Shown piece after piece: positions 40,972 through 49,313 of a DNA stretch of 64,000 nucleotides. The position numbers and the translations under genes are program-made. Source of the stretch: HTCC5015 sp051747425 (GTDB lineage Bacteria > Pseudomonadota > Gammaproteobacteria > HTCC5015). Each line of letters opens with the position of its first letter. Position 1 is the first letter of the stretch. Under the pieces are notes generated by a model. That model was not told the origin of the DNA, did not search any database, and saw only the letters and a list, made by a program, of their open reading frames with translations. The stretch covers positions 62,001 to 126,000 of the forward strand of contig JBNJGD010000005.1 in assembly GCA_051747425.1 (NCBI GenBank). The letters run 5' to 3'.

Positions 40972-42657
40972 ATGCAAGAACGACTGGAGGCCGCACAGGC
41001 CCTGGAACAGGCGGGACGCGTCGTCGATGCCGAAAAAGAATTTCGCGCGATCAATGAAGCCCTCAACGGCCACCCCCTGCTTTTCAACCTGATCGCGCAA
41101 AACCTGATCAAGCAGCGGCGCTACCGCGAGGCAGTCGACGCCTTCAAAAACGGGCTGGAAGTGGCCAGAGAGCCCAATGACATCGAGCATTTGCTCTTCC
41201 ACGCAGCCATGACCTGCTATGACCACCTGAATATACGCGAGGGCATCGAACTCCTGGAGAGTCGCATCCACCCGCCCTATAAAAACACCAGCACCACTCA
41301 ACTGCTGGTTCAAGGGTATTCACTCCTGTCGGAAATTGATCAGTGCATGACCATCCTCGACCAGATTCAGAGTCAGGACCCAAAAGATTTCTGGCCTTTG
41401 GACACAGCCTGTCAAATACTCTCTACCCATGAACGCTACGATGAAGCCATTGAACGACTCAAAGCATCAACCTTTGACAAACATTCCGTAGATGTAAACC
41501 TGCTGTTATACAACCTGTACAGCAAAAAGAACGCCCCGGCAGAAGCACTGAAATACCTGGCGCGGGCATCTGAACAGTCACCGGACGACATCAACATTAA
41601 AAACTCTCTTCTTTGGCACTATTGGGCCATGGGGGAGGAAGAGGCAGCCAAGCAGACCGCCTCGGCCATAAATACCCGGGCACCTGACGCCAAATTTTCC
41701 CTGAGCAACTTCCAACTCGCCCTGGGGAACATGAAGCAAGGGCTGCCGGGCTATGACTATATCTACGCCACCTCCTTTCACCGGGAAAAGGAGCGTCTGA
41801 TCCCGCTTCCCAGGGCTTTTAATATTGCCCAGTTCATGGGAAAACGCGTATTGCTTACAGCGGACCAGGGGGTTGGTGACCAAATACGCTTTTCCCGGCA
41901 TTTTTACGATCTGGATGCCTCCCGTTACCAGAAGCTGTGGATCGCCTGCGACCCACGGTTATTGGAGCTTTTCCAGGCCAGCTTCCCCCACCTGAAATTT
42001 ATTGGCGAAGACAAACTCAATGCCGAGTGGGCGCAAAGGGAGGGTTTTGACATTGAACTCAAACACCCGAGCGCCGCCAATATGGCGAAGCGTCGCGCAT
42101 TCGAGCCACTGCCGGGCTACTTGCAAGCCACCGAGAACCGGTTTTCAGAAAGACTGGAAGAACTGCGCAGCATAGGCAAACCACTGGTTGGCCTATGCTG
42201 GCGCAGTGTGATAAACAGCCCGGAACGCCGACACTGGTACTACCCGCTGGCCGGCTACGCTAGGGCCCTCCGGGACGCAGGGGCCACTGTCATTTCGCTG
42301 CAGAACAATGTCAGCAATGAGGAGAGGGCCACCTTTAAAGAGAATGCCGGCTTCGAACTCATCGAATTACCGGACTTTGACCCCAAGGACGACCTGGCCA
42401 ACCTGGCTTCGGTCTGTCAACAACTGGATCTGGTGATTGCCACCGGCACAGCCACCTCGGATTTGTCGGGTGCCGTTGGCGCACCTACACTGCTCACAGC
42501 CAAGCGTTTCCCGGACCGCTGGTATTTGAGCAAAGACTACTTAAAACAGTACTACCCGAACACAACACCCCTGGTGCTCAATATGCACCAGGACTGGGCT
42601 GAGCTCGACCCGGTACTCAATAGCACATTACAAAGCCAGTTGGCTAAACACGCTTAA
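40972..42657 (+). CDS. TPR protein with glycosyltransferase (GT9/GT41-like) C-terminal domain, paralogue 1
   Basis: 561 residues. The N-terminal 260 residues are TPR-like helix pairs (RRYREAVDAFKNGLEVAREP and YDEAIERLKASTFDKHSVDV). The C-terminal part has a GT-B-like pattern: LLTADQGVGDQIRFSRHFYD, VGLCWRSVINSPERRHWYYP and ATGTATSDLSGAVGAPTLLT. It closely parallels the gene at 44,646. It is the first gene of a four-gene run that lies between cysI/DUF934 and cysB. Likely modifies a cell-surface protein or glycan. Substrate unknown. Confidence 0.82.
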   Translation: MQERLEAAQALEQAGRVVDAEKEFRAINEALNGHPLLFNLIAQNLIKQRRYREAVDAFKNGLEVAREPNDIEHLLFHAAMTCYDHLNIREGIELLESRIHPPYKNTSTTQLLVQGYSLLSEIDQCMTILDQIQSQDPKDFWPLDTACQILSTHERYDEAIERLKASTFDKHSVDVNLLLYNLYSKKNAPAEALKYLARASEQSPDDINIKNSLLWHYWAMGEEEAAKQTASAINTRAPDAKFSLSNFQLALGNMKQGLPGYDYIYATSFHREKERLIPLPRAFNIAQFMGKRVLLTADQGVGDQIRFSRHFYDLDASRYQKLWIACDPRLLELFQASFPHLKFIGEDKLNAEWAQREGFDIELKHPSAANMAKRRAFEPLPGYLQATENRFSERLEELRSIGKPLVGLCWRSVINSPERRHWYYPLAGYARALRDAGATVISLQNNVSNEERATFKENAGFELIELPDFDPKDDLANLASVCQQLDLVIATGTATSDLSGAVGAPTLLTAKRFPDRWYLSKDYLKQYYPNTTPLVLNMHQDWAELDPVLNSTLQSQLAKHA

Positions 42658-42669
42658 ATGGAGAACACC

Positions 42670-43965
42670 ATGAAAGTTGCTGCATTTCTTCCCGCCAAAG
42701 GCACCAGCGGCCGCATCAAGAACAAGAACCTGGCACTGCTTGATGCCAAGCCCCTGTTTCTCCACACCCTGGAAAAGCTGGCCCGGATTTCCGAGATCGA
42801 CGAGGTCTACCTCGACACAGAGAGCGAAGAGATCATCGAGTTGGCCAACCATGTCGACTGCAAAATCCTGCACCGTGACCCGGCCCTGGCCAACAACAAA
42901 ACCGACGGCAACCAGTTGCTACTCAACCAGGCGTCACAAGTGGACGCCGACATCTATCTACAAATTCTCTGCACCAGCCCTTTTATCGAAGAGGAAACCA
43001 TCCGGCAGTGCATTCAATCTTTAACTAATAGCGCAGAACACGACTCGGCGGTTCTTGTAGAAAAGACCAAACAGTACACATGGAGTGAAAGCGGCCCCAA
43101 CTATGACATCGAGCGCATTCCCAACAGCCACGATATGGACGACACCATTATCGAAACCATGGGGCTCTACGCCATCCGAAAAGAGGCACTGAATCAAACC
43201 CGTCGCCGCATTGGTGACAAGCCACTGATGATTGATGCCAAGCCCCTTGAAGCCATCGATGTCAATTACCCGGAAGACTTTGAACTGGCCAATCTGATTG
43301 CCGCCGGCCTCCATGAGCAAGAGCGCAGCCTGTTCAAAAATCTGACCAACCATTTGTCCAGCCCCGTGCTTTCCGATGTACTCGACGAGCTCGGCTATCC
43401 CAACCAGGTCATCCAGGGGCTGGGGCTCAGCCTGTCCGAGCGAAAAATGTTCGGCCGGGCCAAAACGCTCAAAATCAAAAAAGCCGAGCCCGGCGACCCC
43501 CACGACATCTACCAGGCCTATCAGATGTACCCCACTGTGCGTCGCGGTGACATCATCGCGGTGGAAACCGAAGTGCCCGAATACGCCTACTTTGGAGAAC
43601 TGAACGCCAACCTGTCCTTCCGTGCCGGCGCCGTGGGCGCCATTATCGGCGGCCACACCCGGGACAAGTCCGGCGTCGACAAGCTGCACTTTCCAGTCTT
43701 CTCAAAGGGCTATACCTGCAAGGATGTGAAGGGCAAGGGCAACTTTGAATACATGAACAAAGCCATCACAATTGATGGGGTCCAGGTTGACTACGAAAGC
43801 CTGATCTTTGGCGATTCGGATGGCATTGTCGTCATACCCCGAGAGGTCGAGCAACAGGTGATCGACAAGGCTCGGGACATCATTGAAGCCGAGGGAAAAA
43901 TCCTGATCGACATCAACACCAACCGCAATATCAATAATATTTTGGGTGACCACGGGACTTTCTAA
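42670..43965 (+). CDS. Fusion of acylneuraminate-type cytidylyltransferase and RraA-like aldolase
   Basis: 431 residues from MKVAAFLPAKGTSGRIKNKN (GGAG 6 nt upstream); an ATG at 42658 would add MENT. Residues 1-215 are NeuA-like: the CTP-binding loop LPAKGTSGRIKNKNL, QILCTSPFIEEETI and EAIDVNYPEDFELANLI. Residues about 225-431 are RraA/HMG-aldolase-like: LSSPVLSDVLDELGYPN, FRAGAVGAIIGGHTRD with R331/D332 (the metal and pyruvate site in HMG/CHA aldolases), and VFSKGYTCKDVKGKGN. It could build and activate a pyruvate-derived acidic sugar. The domain pairing is inference. Confidence 0.85.
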   Translation: MKVAAFLPAKGTSGRIKNKNLALLDAKPLFLHTLEKLARISEIDEVYLDTESEEIIELANHVDCKILHRDPALANNKTDGNQLLLNQASQVDADIYLQILCTSPFIEEETIRQCIQSLTNSAEHDSAVLVEKTKQYTWSESGPNYDIERIPNSHDMDDTIIETMGLYAIRKEALNQTRRRIGDKPLMIDAKPLEAIDVNYPEDFELANLIAAGLHEQERSLFKNLTNHLSSPVLSDVLDELGYPNQVIQGLGLSLSERKMFGRAKTLKIKKAEPGDPHDIYQAYQMYPTVRRGDIIAVETEVPEYAYFGELNANLSFRAGAVGAIIGGHTRDKSGVDKLHFPVFSKGYTCKDVKGKGNFEYMNKAITIDGVQVDYESLIFGDSDGIVVIPREVEQQVIDKARDIIEAEGKILIDINTNRNINNILGDHGTF

Positions 43966-44646
43966 ATGACCAAAAAAAACCTGTTCAACTTTGATACCAA
44001 CGAAGCCTACCATTACGAAAACGGCTTCTTTATCACCTCCGACAAGCGGCGATTGGCCAAAACCATCGCCCACTACGAGCTCTACAAAAGCATTGTCGAT
44101 CTGCCCGGGGCAGTAATCGAGTGTGGCGTTTACAAAGGCGCCTCCCTCATAAGGTTTGCTACCTTCCGCGATATGCTGGAATCTTCCGGCGCGAGACAAA
44201 TCATTGGCTTTGACGCCTTTGGCAGCTTCCCCGTCCCCGAAGGGGCGGATGATAGCGACAAGGCCTTTATTGAAGATTTTGAAAGTAAAGGTGGGGAGGG
44301 CATTTCAAGAGAGGAATTGGAGGCGGTTTTGGCACACAAGGGCTTCGACCACCACCAATTAATCAAGGGCGACTTGCTGGAAACCGTCCCTGAATACCTA
44401 AAGGCTCACCCTGAGCTGAAAGTAGCGCTTCTGCATATTGATGTGGATGTTTACGAGCCAACCCTAAAAGCGCTGGAACACTTTTTCCCACACATGATTT
44501 CAGGCGGGTTAGTTGTGCTAGATGATTATCACCTGGTTGATGGGGCCACACGCGCCGTAGATGAGTTTATTGCAGAACATCAACCGGGAACCCTTCTGCA
44601 GAAACTGCCCTTTGCCCACACACCTACCTACTTTCACAAAGACTGA
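43966..44646 (+). CDS. TylF/MycF-type SAM-dependent O-methyltransferase
   Basis: 226 residues. Motif I: AVIECGVYKGASLIRFA. Metal/SAM motifs: LLHIDVDVYEPTLKALEHFF (D158, D160) and GGLVVLDDYHLVDGATRAVD (D186, D187), as in the macrocin O-methyltransferase family that methylates sugar hydroxyls. It starts right after the preceding stop and overlaps the next gene by 1 nt (TGATG), so it is in the same operon. Probably caps or decorates the sugar made or transferred by the neighbours. Confidence 0.88.
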   Translation: MTKKNLFNFDTNEAYHYENGFFITSDKRRLAKTIAHYELYKSIVDLPGAVIECGVYKGASLIRFATFRDMLESSGARQIIGFDAFGSFPVPEGADDSDKAFIEDFESKGGEGISREELEAVLAHKGFDHHQLIKGDLLETVPEYLKAHPELKVALLHIDVDVYEPTLKALEHFFPHMISGGLVVLDDYHLVDGATRAVDEFIAEHQPGTLLQKLPFAHTPTYFHKD

Positions 44647-46376
44647 TGAAACCAAGCGGAATCCAGATTAAAGACACCGGCTTCGATCCAAGCCACATCA
44701 ATCGGCTGATCAACCGCGGCCACTTTGAGGCCGCTGAGAAGCTGTTAAAGAAAGCCGAAAAAAAGAAAACCAAAGGCTACGATGTCAGCTTTTTAAAGGG
44801 CAAGTTAGCCGTTAGCCAATACCAAATTGACAAGGCCGAACATCTCTTTAAGCTGGCGCTAAAGCAGGCAAAAAACGAAGAGCAAAAAGGTCAAGCCACT
44901 TTCCAGTTATCCACCATCGCTTTCCATAAAAAAGACTATGCAAAAACCCGCCAATTAATAGAGTCTTTTAAAAAAGATAACTGGGGATCCGACAAGCACA
45001 CCCTGCAGTACCTGAAGGTTTTGAGGGATACCCGAGATGAAGAGCGTTTCAACTCGCTCCTCCCAAAATTAAAACCTCACTGCCGGAATATCAAAACTCT
45101 CCTTTTGTGTGGTGAGTGTTTAATACAAACCGATCAGATTGATAAAGCAAAGTCGTTCCTGGACGCATTCCTATACGACTGCGACGATATCATCAGGGCG
45201 TCTATTTTGAGAATCAGTCTTGATGTTGCAACGGCAGATTTCGAGGCCGCCCTGGACTTTATAGGATCTCTGCCGGAAGCGGTCCAGAATGACCCCATGA
45301 TTTACCGTGACTGGGTCAAGCTAAGACATTATCTTGACCCCGACACAGACTGGATCAATCAGCTCAGGGCGTTCCGTGGCACAAAAAACCTTCCATATAT
45401 CAAGTGGACCGAGTCCTCTCTTTGCTTGAGCCATGGACTGTTTGATGAAGGATTTGAACTATTTGAAAGCAGGTATGAAGCGGATGGAAAGGATCGCTAT
45501 GTTCGCTACTTGCCCACCCGTTTTCTACTCACGCAAGGACTGCCAACTAATGGTCATAAAACCCTTGTCAGTTTCGAACAAGGCGTGGGCGATCAAGTTC
45601 GTTTCTCTCGATTTTTCCACGGCTTATCCGAGGGCGAGGAAAAGGCAATTCAAGTAGTGGCAGAAGAGCGCTTAACACCTCTGCTTAAACGATCTTTTCC
45701 CAATATTCATTTTTTTGATTCAGTAAAACTGGAAACCAACCAACTAAAAAAACAGAACATAAAGGATGAGGTTATGATGGGTAGCGGCGGCGTCTTCCCC
45801 AGTCACCGCCCCTTTCATGCAAAAATGAAATCACCCTACCTCGTTCCCGATCAGGAACTTGTTACGCAGCTAGGTTCCAAAAGAGATCCTGCCAGGCTCA
45901 CCGTTGGCGTTTTCTGGAGAAGCGTTCAAGTTCTCCATACCAGAAATCTGTGGTACCCGGACTTGAAGGATTTTTCGCGTATCTTCGAAGGTCTCCACTG
46001 TGAACTGGTTTCACTTCAAAACTCTGTCAGCGAACAGGAAAAGACGGTATTCAAAGAATCCGGGGGGGAGCTCGAAATAACCGATATTGACTGCAAGGAC
46101 GACCTCGACTCCTTATCAGCTCTTTGCTCCAGTGTTGATGTCGTAGTTGGAGTTGGCACAGCCACTGCTGAACTGTCTGGTGCAGTTGGCCAAAAAACAC
46201 TGATAGTGGCTAACCGCCACCCAAATCGCTGGTACCTGAATCAAACTTACATGGATGCCTTTTACCCGGACATGCACATGTTTCTGAGTGACACCGGCAC
46301 GCCCTGGACAGATTCTCTTGAAGCTGTACGCGCAGAGCTGGAAAAACTGGCTGCGGAAAAATCAGCCAAAAGCTAG
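44646..46376 (+). CDS. TPR protein with glycosyltransferase-like C-terminal domain, paralogue 2
   Basis: 576 residues. The Lys-rich N-terminal TPR half includes RGHFEAAEKLLKKAEKKKTK and IDKAEHLFKLALKQAKNEEQ. The C-terminal part parallels paralogue 1: VSFEQGVGDQVRFSRFFHGL, VGVFWRSVQVLHTRNLWYPD and VGVGTATAELSGAVGQKTLI. It reads more AT-rich than the flanking cys genes. The stop shares a CTAG with the convergent cysB stop. Function as for paralogue 1; the two may act in sequence or on different acceptors. Confidence 0.82.
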   Translation: MKPSGIQIKDTGFDPSHINRLINRGHFEAAEKLLKKAEKKKTKGYDVSFLKGKLAVSQYQIDKAEHLFKLALKQAKNEEQKGQATFQLSTIAFHKKDYAKTRQLIESFKKDNWGSDKHTLQYLKVLRDTRDEERFNSLLPKLKPHCRNIKTLLLCGECLIQTDQIDKAKSFLDAFLYDCDDIIRASILRISLDVATADFEAALDFIGSLPEAVQNDPMIYRDWVKLRHYLDPDTDWINQLRAFRGTKNLPYIKWTESSLCLSHGLFDEGFELFESRYEADGKDRYVRYLPTRFLLTQGLPTNGHKTLVSFEQGVGDQVRFSRFFHGLSEGEEKAIQVVAEERLTPLLKRSFPNIHFFDSVKLETNQLKKQNIKDEVMMGSGGVFPSHRPFHAKMKSPYLVPDQELVTQLGSKRDPARLTVGVFWRSVQVLHTRNLWYPDLKDFSRIFEGLHCELVSLQNSVSEQEKTVFKESGGELEITDIDCKDDLDSLSALCSSVDVVVGVGTATAELSGAVGQKTLIVANRHPNRWYLNQTYMDAFYPDMHMFLSDTGTPWTDSLEAVRAELEKLAAEKSAKS

Positions 46377-47347
46377 CGCCGGGGTAAATCGGCGGAGTCG
46401 AACAGGGCTTCCACTTCGGAGGCCTTTTGGCACCCGGCGGCGGCTTCCACGGTATCCCGGTCAAACTGGGGCGCAAACAGCTCGAGAAAGCGCAACATGT
46501 AGCGGCGCATATAGCTGCCGCGGCGAAAGGCGATGCGGGTAATGCTGTCGGCGAACAGATGTCCCACATCGATCGCCACCAGATCGTCATCCAGGCCTTT
46601 TTCATAGGCCTGTCGGGCAATCAGGCCAATGCCCATACCCAGACGCACATAGGCCTTGATCACATCGGCGTCGGTGGCGGTAAAAACAATATCCGGCGTT
46701 AGCCCTTCGGCTTTAAAGGCTTCGTCCATCACGCCGCGACCGGTCAACCCCTTCACATAAGTCACCATGGGATACTGGGCCAGTGCCCCAAGGCTGATTT
46801 TTTTGGCAAAGGTCAGCTCGTGGCCCTTTGGCACGACCACGCAGCGGTTCCAGCGGTAGGCGGGCATCATCACCAGGTCGCTGTAGGTGGCAATGGCCTC
46901 GGTGGCAATGGCCAGATCGGCCTCGCCGCCCACCGCCATGCGCGAGATACGCTCGGGGCTACCCTGGATCAAGTTCAGGCGAACCCGGGGAAACTCTTCG
47001 GAAAAGCGGCGAATCACCGCCGGAAGCACATAGCGGGCCTGAGTGTGGGTGGTGGCCAGAGTGAGCACGCCGGCATTATCATCGCGGTATTCATCGGCCA
47101 GCGCCTTGATATTGCCAGCCTCGCGCAAAATCAGATCTGCCTTCTCGATCACCCGGGCGCCTATCGGCGTGATTTGCGTCAGGTGCTTGCCGTTTCGGCG
47201 GAACAACTGCACACCGAGTTCCTCCTCGAGCAGTTTCACCTGCTTGCTCACTCCGGGCTGGGAGGTAAACAGTTTTTCCGCTGCGGCCGAAATATTGAGA
47301 TTGTGCTTGGCGATGGCGGAGAGAAAGCGAAGTTGCTGTAGCTTCAT
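46373..47347 (-). CDS. cysB: LysR-type regulator of cysteine biosynthesis
   Basis: 324 residues, the CysB length. N-terminal HTH: MKLQQLRFLSAIAKHNLNIS and FTSQPGVSKQVKLLEEELGV. Effector domain: TTHTQARYVLPAVIRRFSEE (the CysB/Cbl TTHTQARY block) and HLFADSITRIAFRRGSYMRR. It activates sulfate assimilation in response to N- or O-acetylserine. It is divergent from cysH across an AT-rich 168-bp region that probably contains its own binding sites. Convergent with the glycan island. Confidence 0.96.
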   Translation of the reverse strand: MKLQQLRFLSAIAKHNLNISAAAEKLFTSQPGVSKQVKLLEEELGVQLFRRNGKHLTQITPIGARVIEKADLILREAGNIKALADEYRDDNAGVLTLATTHTQARYVLPAVIRRFSEEFPRVRLNLIQGSPERISRMAVGGEADLAIATEAIATYSDLVMMPAYRWNRCVVVPKGHELTFAKKISLGALAQYPMVTYVKGLTGRGVMDEAFKAEGLTPDIVFTATDADVIKAYVRLGMGIGLIARQAYEKGLDDDLVAIDVGHLFADSITRIAFRRGSYMRRYMLRFLELFAPQFDRDTVEAAAGCQKASEVEALFDSADLPRR

Positions 47348-47515
47348 GTGGTGGCCTGTCTATGGCTAAAAATGGACTCAGGTGAATCGAGACTACACCA
47401 AATGAATATACCAAATCATTCTAAAACCATACATTCTAATTATTAAATGGAATTAAAAAACCCGTAAAATGCCCCCATAAAATTGGTAATTAACGCGACT
47501 GAACGAGAGAGAAGC

Positions 47516-48226
47516 ATGACATTGACCCCCGAACTGAAAGCCAAGCAGGACGCCGTCGTCGGCTACCTGAAAGAGTTGCTGGAAAACAATCAGAAAGTGG
47601 TGTTTGCCAACAGTTTTGGCGCCGAAGACATGGTACTCACCGACATTATCGCCCGCTTCTTCCGCGACCAGATCACCATTTTCAGCCTTGATACCGGCCG
47701 CCTCCCCGAAGAGACCTACGAGGTCATGCACAAGGCCGAAGAGCAGTACGACATCAAGTTCAAGGTCTACTACCCCGATACCGCCTCGGTTGAGGACTAT
47801 GTCCGCAGCAACGGCATCAACGCTTTCTACCGCAGCGTCGAACTGCGCAAGGCCTGCTGTGGCGTGCGCAAGGTGGAACCTCTCAAGCGCGCTCTGGCCA
47901 ACCAGGACGCCTGGATTACCGGCCTGCGCGCCGCCCAGTCCGTCACCCGTACCGAATTGGCCGTATTCGAGTACGACGAGGGCTTTGGTCTGAACAAGTG
48001 CAACCCCCTGAGCGACTGGAGCGAAGCGGAGGTCTGGGACTACATCAAGGCCGAGGGGGTGCCCTACAACGCCCTCCACGACAAAAACTACCCCTCCATC
48101 GGCTGCGCCCCCTGCACCCGGGCGATCAGTGTCGGCGAAGATGTCCGCGCCGGTCGCTGGTGGTGGGAGAACCCCGAATCCAAGGAGTGCGGTCTGCACG
48201 CCGGCAAGGTCTCCAAAGTAGGCTGA
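47516..48226 (+). CDS. cysH: Adenylylsulfate (APS) reductase, assimilatory, [4Fe-4S] type
   Basis: 236 residues from MTLTPELKAKQDAVVGYLKE. Cys pairs for a [4Fe-4S] cluster at C114-C115 (RKACCGVRKVEPL) and C197-x2-C200 (IGCAPCTRA), with the catalytic C225 in SKECGLH. This identifies the APS-using type rather than the PAPS-only E. coli type. The PP-loop-like region includes FANSFGAEDMVL. With single-subunit sat and no APS kinase seen, sulfate goes directly APS to sulfite. The AT-rich upstream region (about 47,400-47,500) fits CysB control. Confidence 0.95.
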   Translation: MTLTPELKAKQDAVVGYLKELLENNQKVVFANSFGAEDMVLTDIIARFFRDQITIFSLDTGRLPEETYEVMHKAEEQYDIKFKVYYPDTASVEDYVRSNGINAFYRSVELRKACCGVRKVEPLKRALANQDAWITGLRAAQSVTRTELAVFEYDEGFGLNKCNPLSDWSEAEVWDYIKAEGVPYNALHDKNYPSIGCAPCTRAISVGEDVRAGRWWWENPESKECGLHAGKVSKVG

Positions 48227-48238
48227 AGCGCCACCGGA

Positions 48239-48267
48239 AATGCCGACGCCTGTCGGCATTTTTTTGC
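48239..48267 (+). terminator. Rho-independent terminator after cysH
   Basis: AATGCCGAC GCCT GTCGGCATT, a 9-bp perfect stem with GCCT loop, followed by a run of T. Ends the cysH transcript. Confidence 0.93.
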
Positions 48268-48289
48268 CACTCGGTGTTATAATCAACTC

Positions 48290-48811
48290 ATGATCAAAGT
48301 GTCCGAGACCCAAACCCGCGTACTCGCCCTGGCGGCCGTGATTCTTTTCGCCGCCGCCTATCGCGTTCTGCCACATCCCCCCAATATCGCCCCGGTGGCG
48401 GCCATGGCCCTGTTTGCCGGCGCCCACTTCCGGGACTGGCGGCTGGCCCTGGCGGCGCCGCTGAGCGTGATGCTTCTGAGCGATGCCATTCTCGGCCTGC
48501 ACGCCACCCTGATCTATGTCTACGCCGGCATGGCCCTAACCGTCGGCATCGGCCTGTTCCTGCGCCGCCGCCTCAACACTGGAACGCTGGTGCTGGCATC
48601 GCTGTCGAGCTCCGGCCTGTTCTACCTGATCACCAACTTCGGCAGCTGGCTGGGCAACCCCATGTACAGCCAGGACGCCGCCGGCTTGCTCACCGCCTAC
48701 GCCGCCGGCATTCCCTTCCTGCAATACAGCACTATTGGCGACCTGGCCTTCACCGCTGTCTTTTTCGGCGGCTACGCACTGGCCCGACAGACCACCCACG
48801 CCACAGCCTGA
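48290..48811 (+). CDS. DUF6580-type integral membrane protein (putative transporter component)
   Basis: 173 residues with five or so hydrophobic segments. The start is TRVLALAAVILFAAAYRVLP, then HPPNIAPVAAMALFAGAHFR and NFGSWLGNPMYSQDAAGLLT. This resembles the DUF6580 group of ECF-like substrate-binding membrane proteins. The family is often found near cobalamin genes, and here btuB/pduO and metH are within 12 kb, so a vitamin-uptake role is a reasonable but unproven guess. It is separated from cysH by a terminator. Confidence 0.8.
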   Translation: MIKVSETQTRVLALAAVILFAAAYRVLPHPPNIAPVAAMALFAGAHFRDWRLALAAPLSVMLLSDAILGLHATLIYVYAGMALTVGIGLFLRRRLNTGTLVLASLSSSGLFYLITNFGSWLGNPMYSQDAAGLLTAYAAGIPFLQYSTIGDLAFTAVFFGGYALARQTTHATA

Positions 48812-48852
48812 CCCCGGGCAACCCCATTTACCCAGGGTGATGTAACACTGTG

Positions 48853-48874
48853 GCCACAGAGCGCACAGAGAGTT
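48853..48874. repeat. CACAGAG-type dispersed repeat (family C)
   Basis: GGCCACAGAGCGCACAGAGAGT. The same CACAGAG(N)CACAGAG wording, in either strand, recurs at about 49,134, 50,634, 50,835, 53,638, 56,153, 56,445 and 56,565. All are intergenic and often next to family A or B copies. Confidence 0.75.
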
Positions 48875-48883
48875 TTAGAATGT

Positions 48884-48954
48884 GTAGGGCGGACGCGGCA
48901 AAGCCGCCTCCGCCGAGCATGCGGCGGAGGTGCCTTCGGCACTTCCGCCCTACG
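48884..48954. repeat. Dispersed palindromic repeat, family B copy 2
   Basis: GTAGGGCGGACGCGGC ... GGCACTTCCGCCCTACG, near-identical to 38,589-38,660. The gene-free stretch 48,812-49,313 holds this copy, two CACAGAG-type pieces and a fragment of GTAGGAGC-type repeat; I see no gene in it. Confidence 0.85.
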
Positions 48955-49313
48955 GATTTGCCCGCTTGATATGAATTCGCTTGCAGGCAAGCTCCTATAG
49001 TCCGTAGTCCTCAATAAACCAGGAACTTCATTTCGAGCGGTAGCGATGGCAACTTGTTCCAAGAGGCCTGCCCCCAACCGCCATGCCGAAACTTTGTCGC
49101 GGCGGGGGCGCCGCTCCTACTCTTTTAAAAAACTCTCTGTGTGCCCCGAGTCCTCTGTGTTATTTCGGTCAGATTCGATTCAATTCATCATTGGTTCCGG
49201 CAGGATCAAAAAACTCTGTGACCAATCACTTCTCAACAAATTGACACACCCGCGTCACTCGCCTGTCACCCTCGATGGTCAGGATAACGCCTCCCAGCAG
49301 TACGGAGGTTTTT

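Noticed and set aside
49241..49300. A possible PHO box (CTGTCA...GGTCA) before the PstS-OmpA gene
   Set aside because: Only one good half-site; spacing and the second half do not match the CTGTCAT-N4-CTGTCAT pattern.
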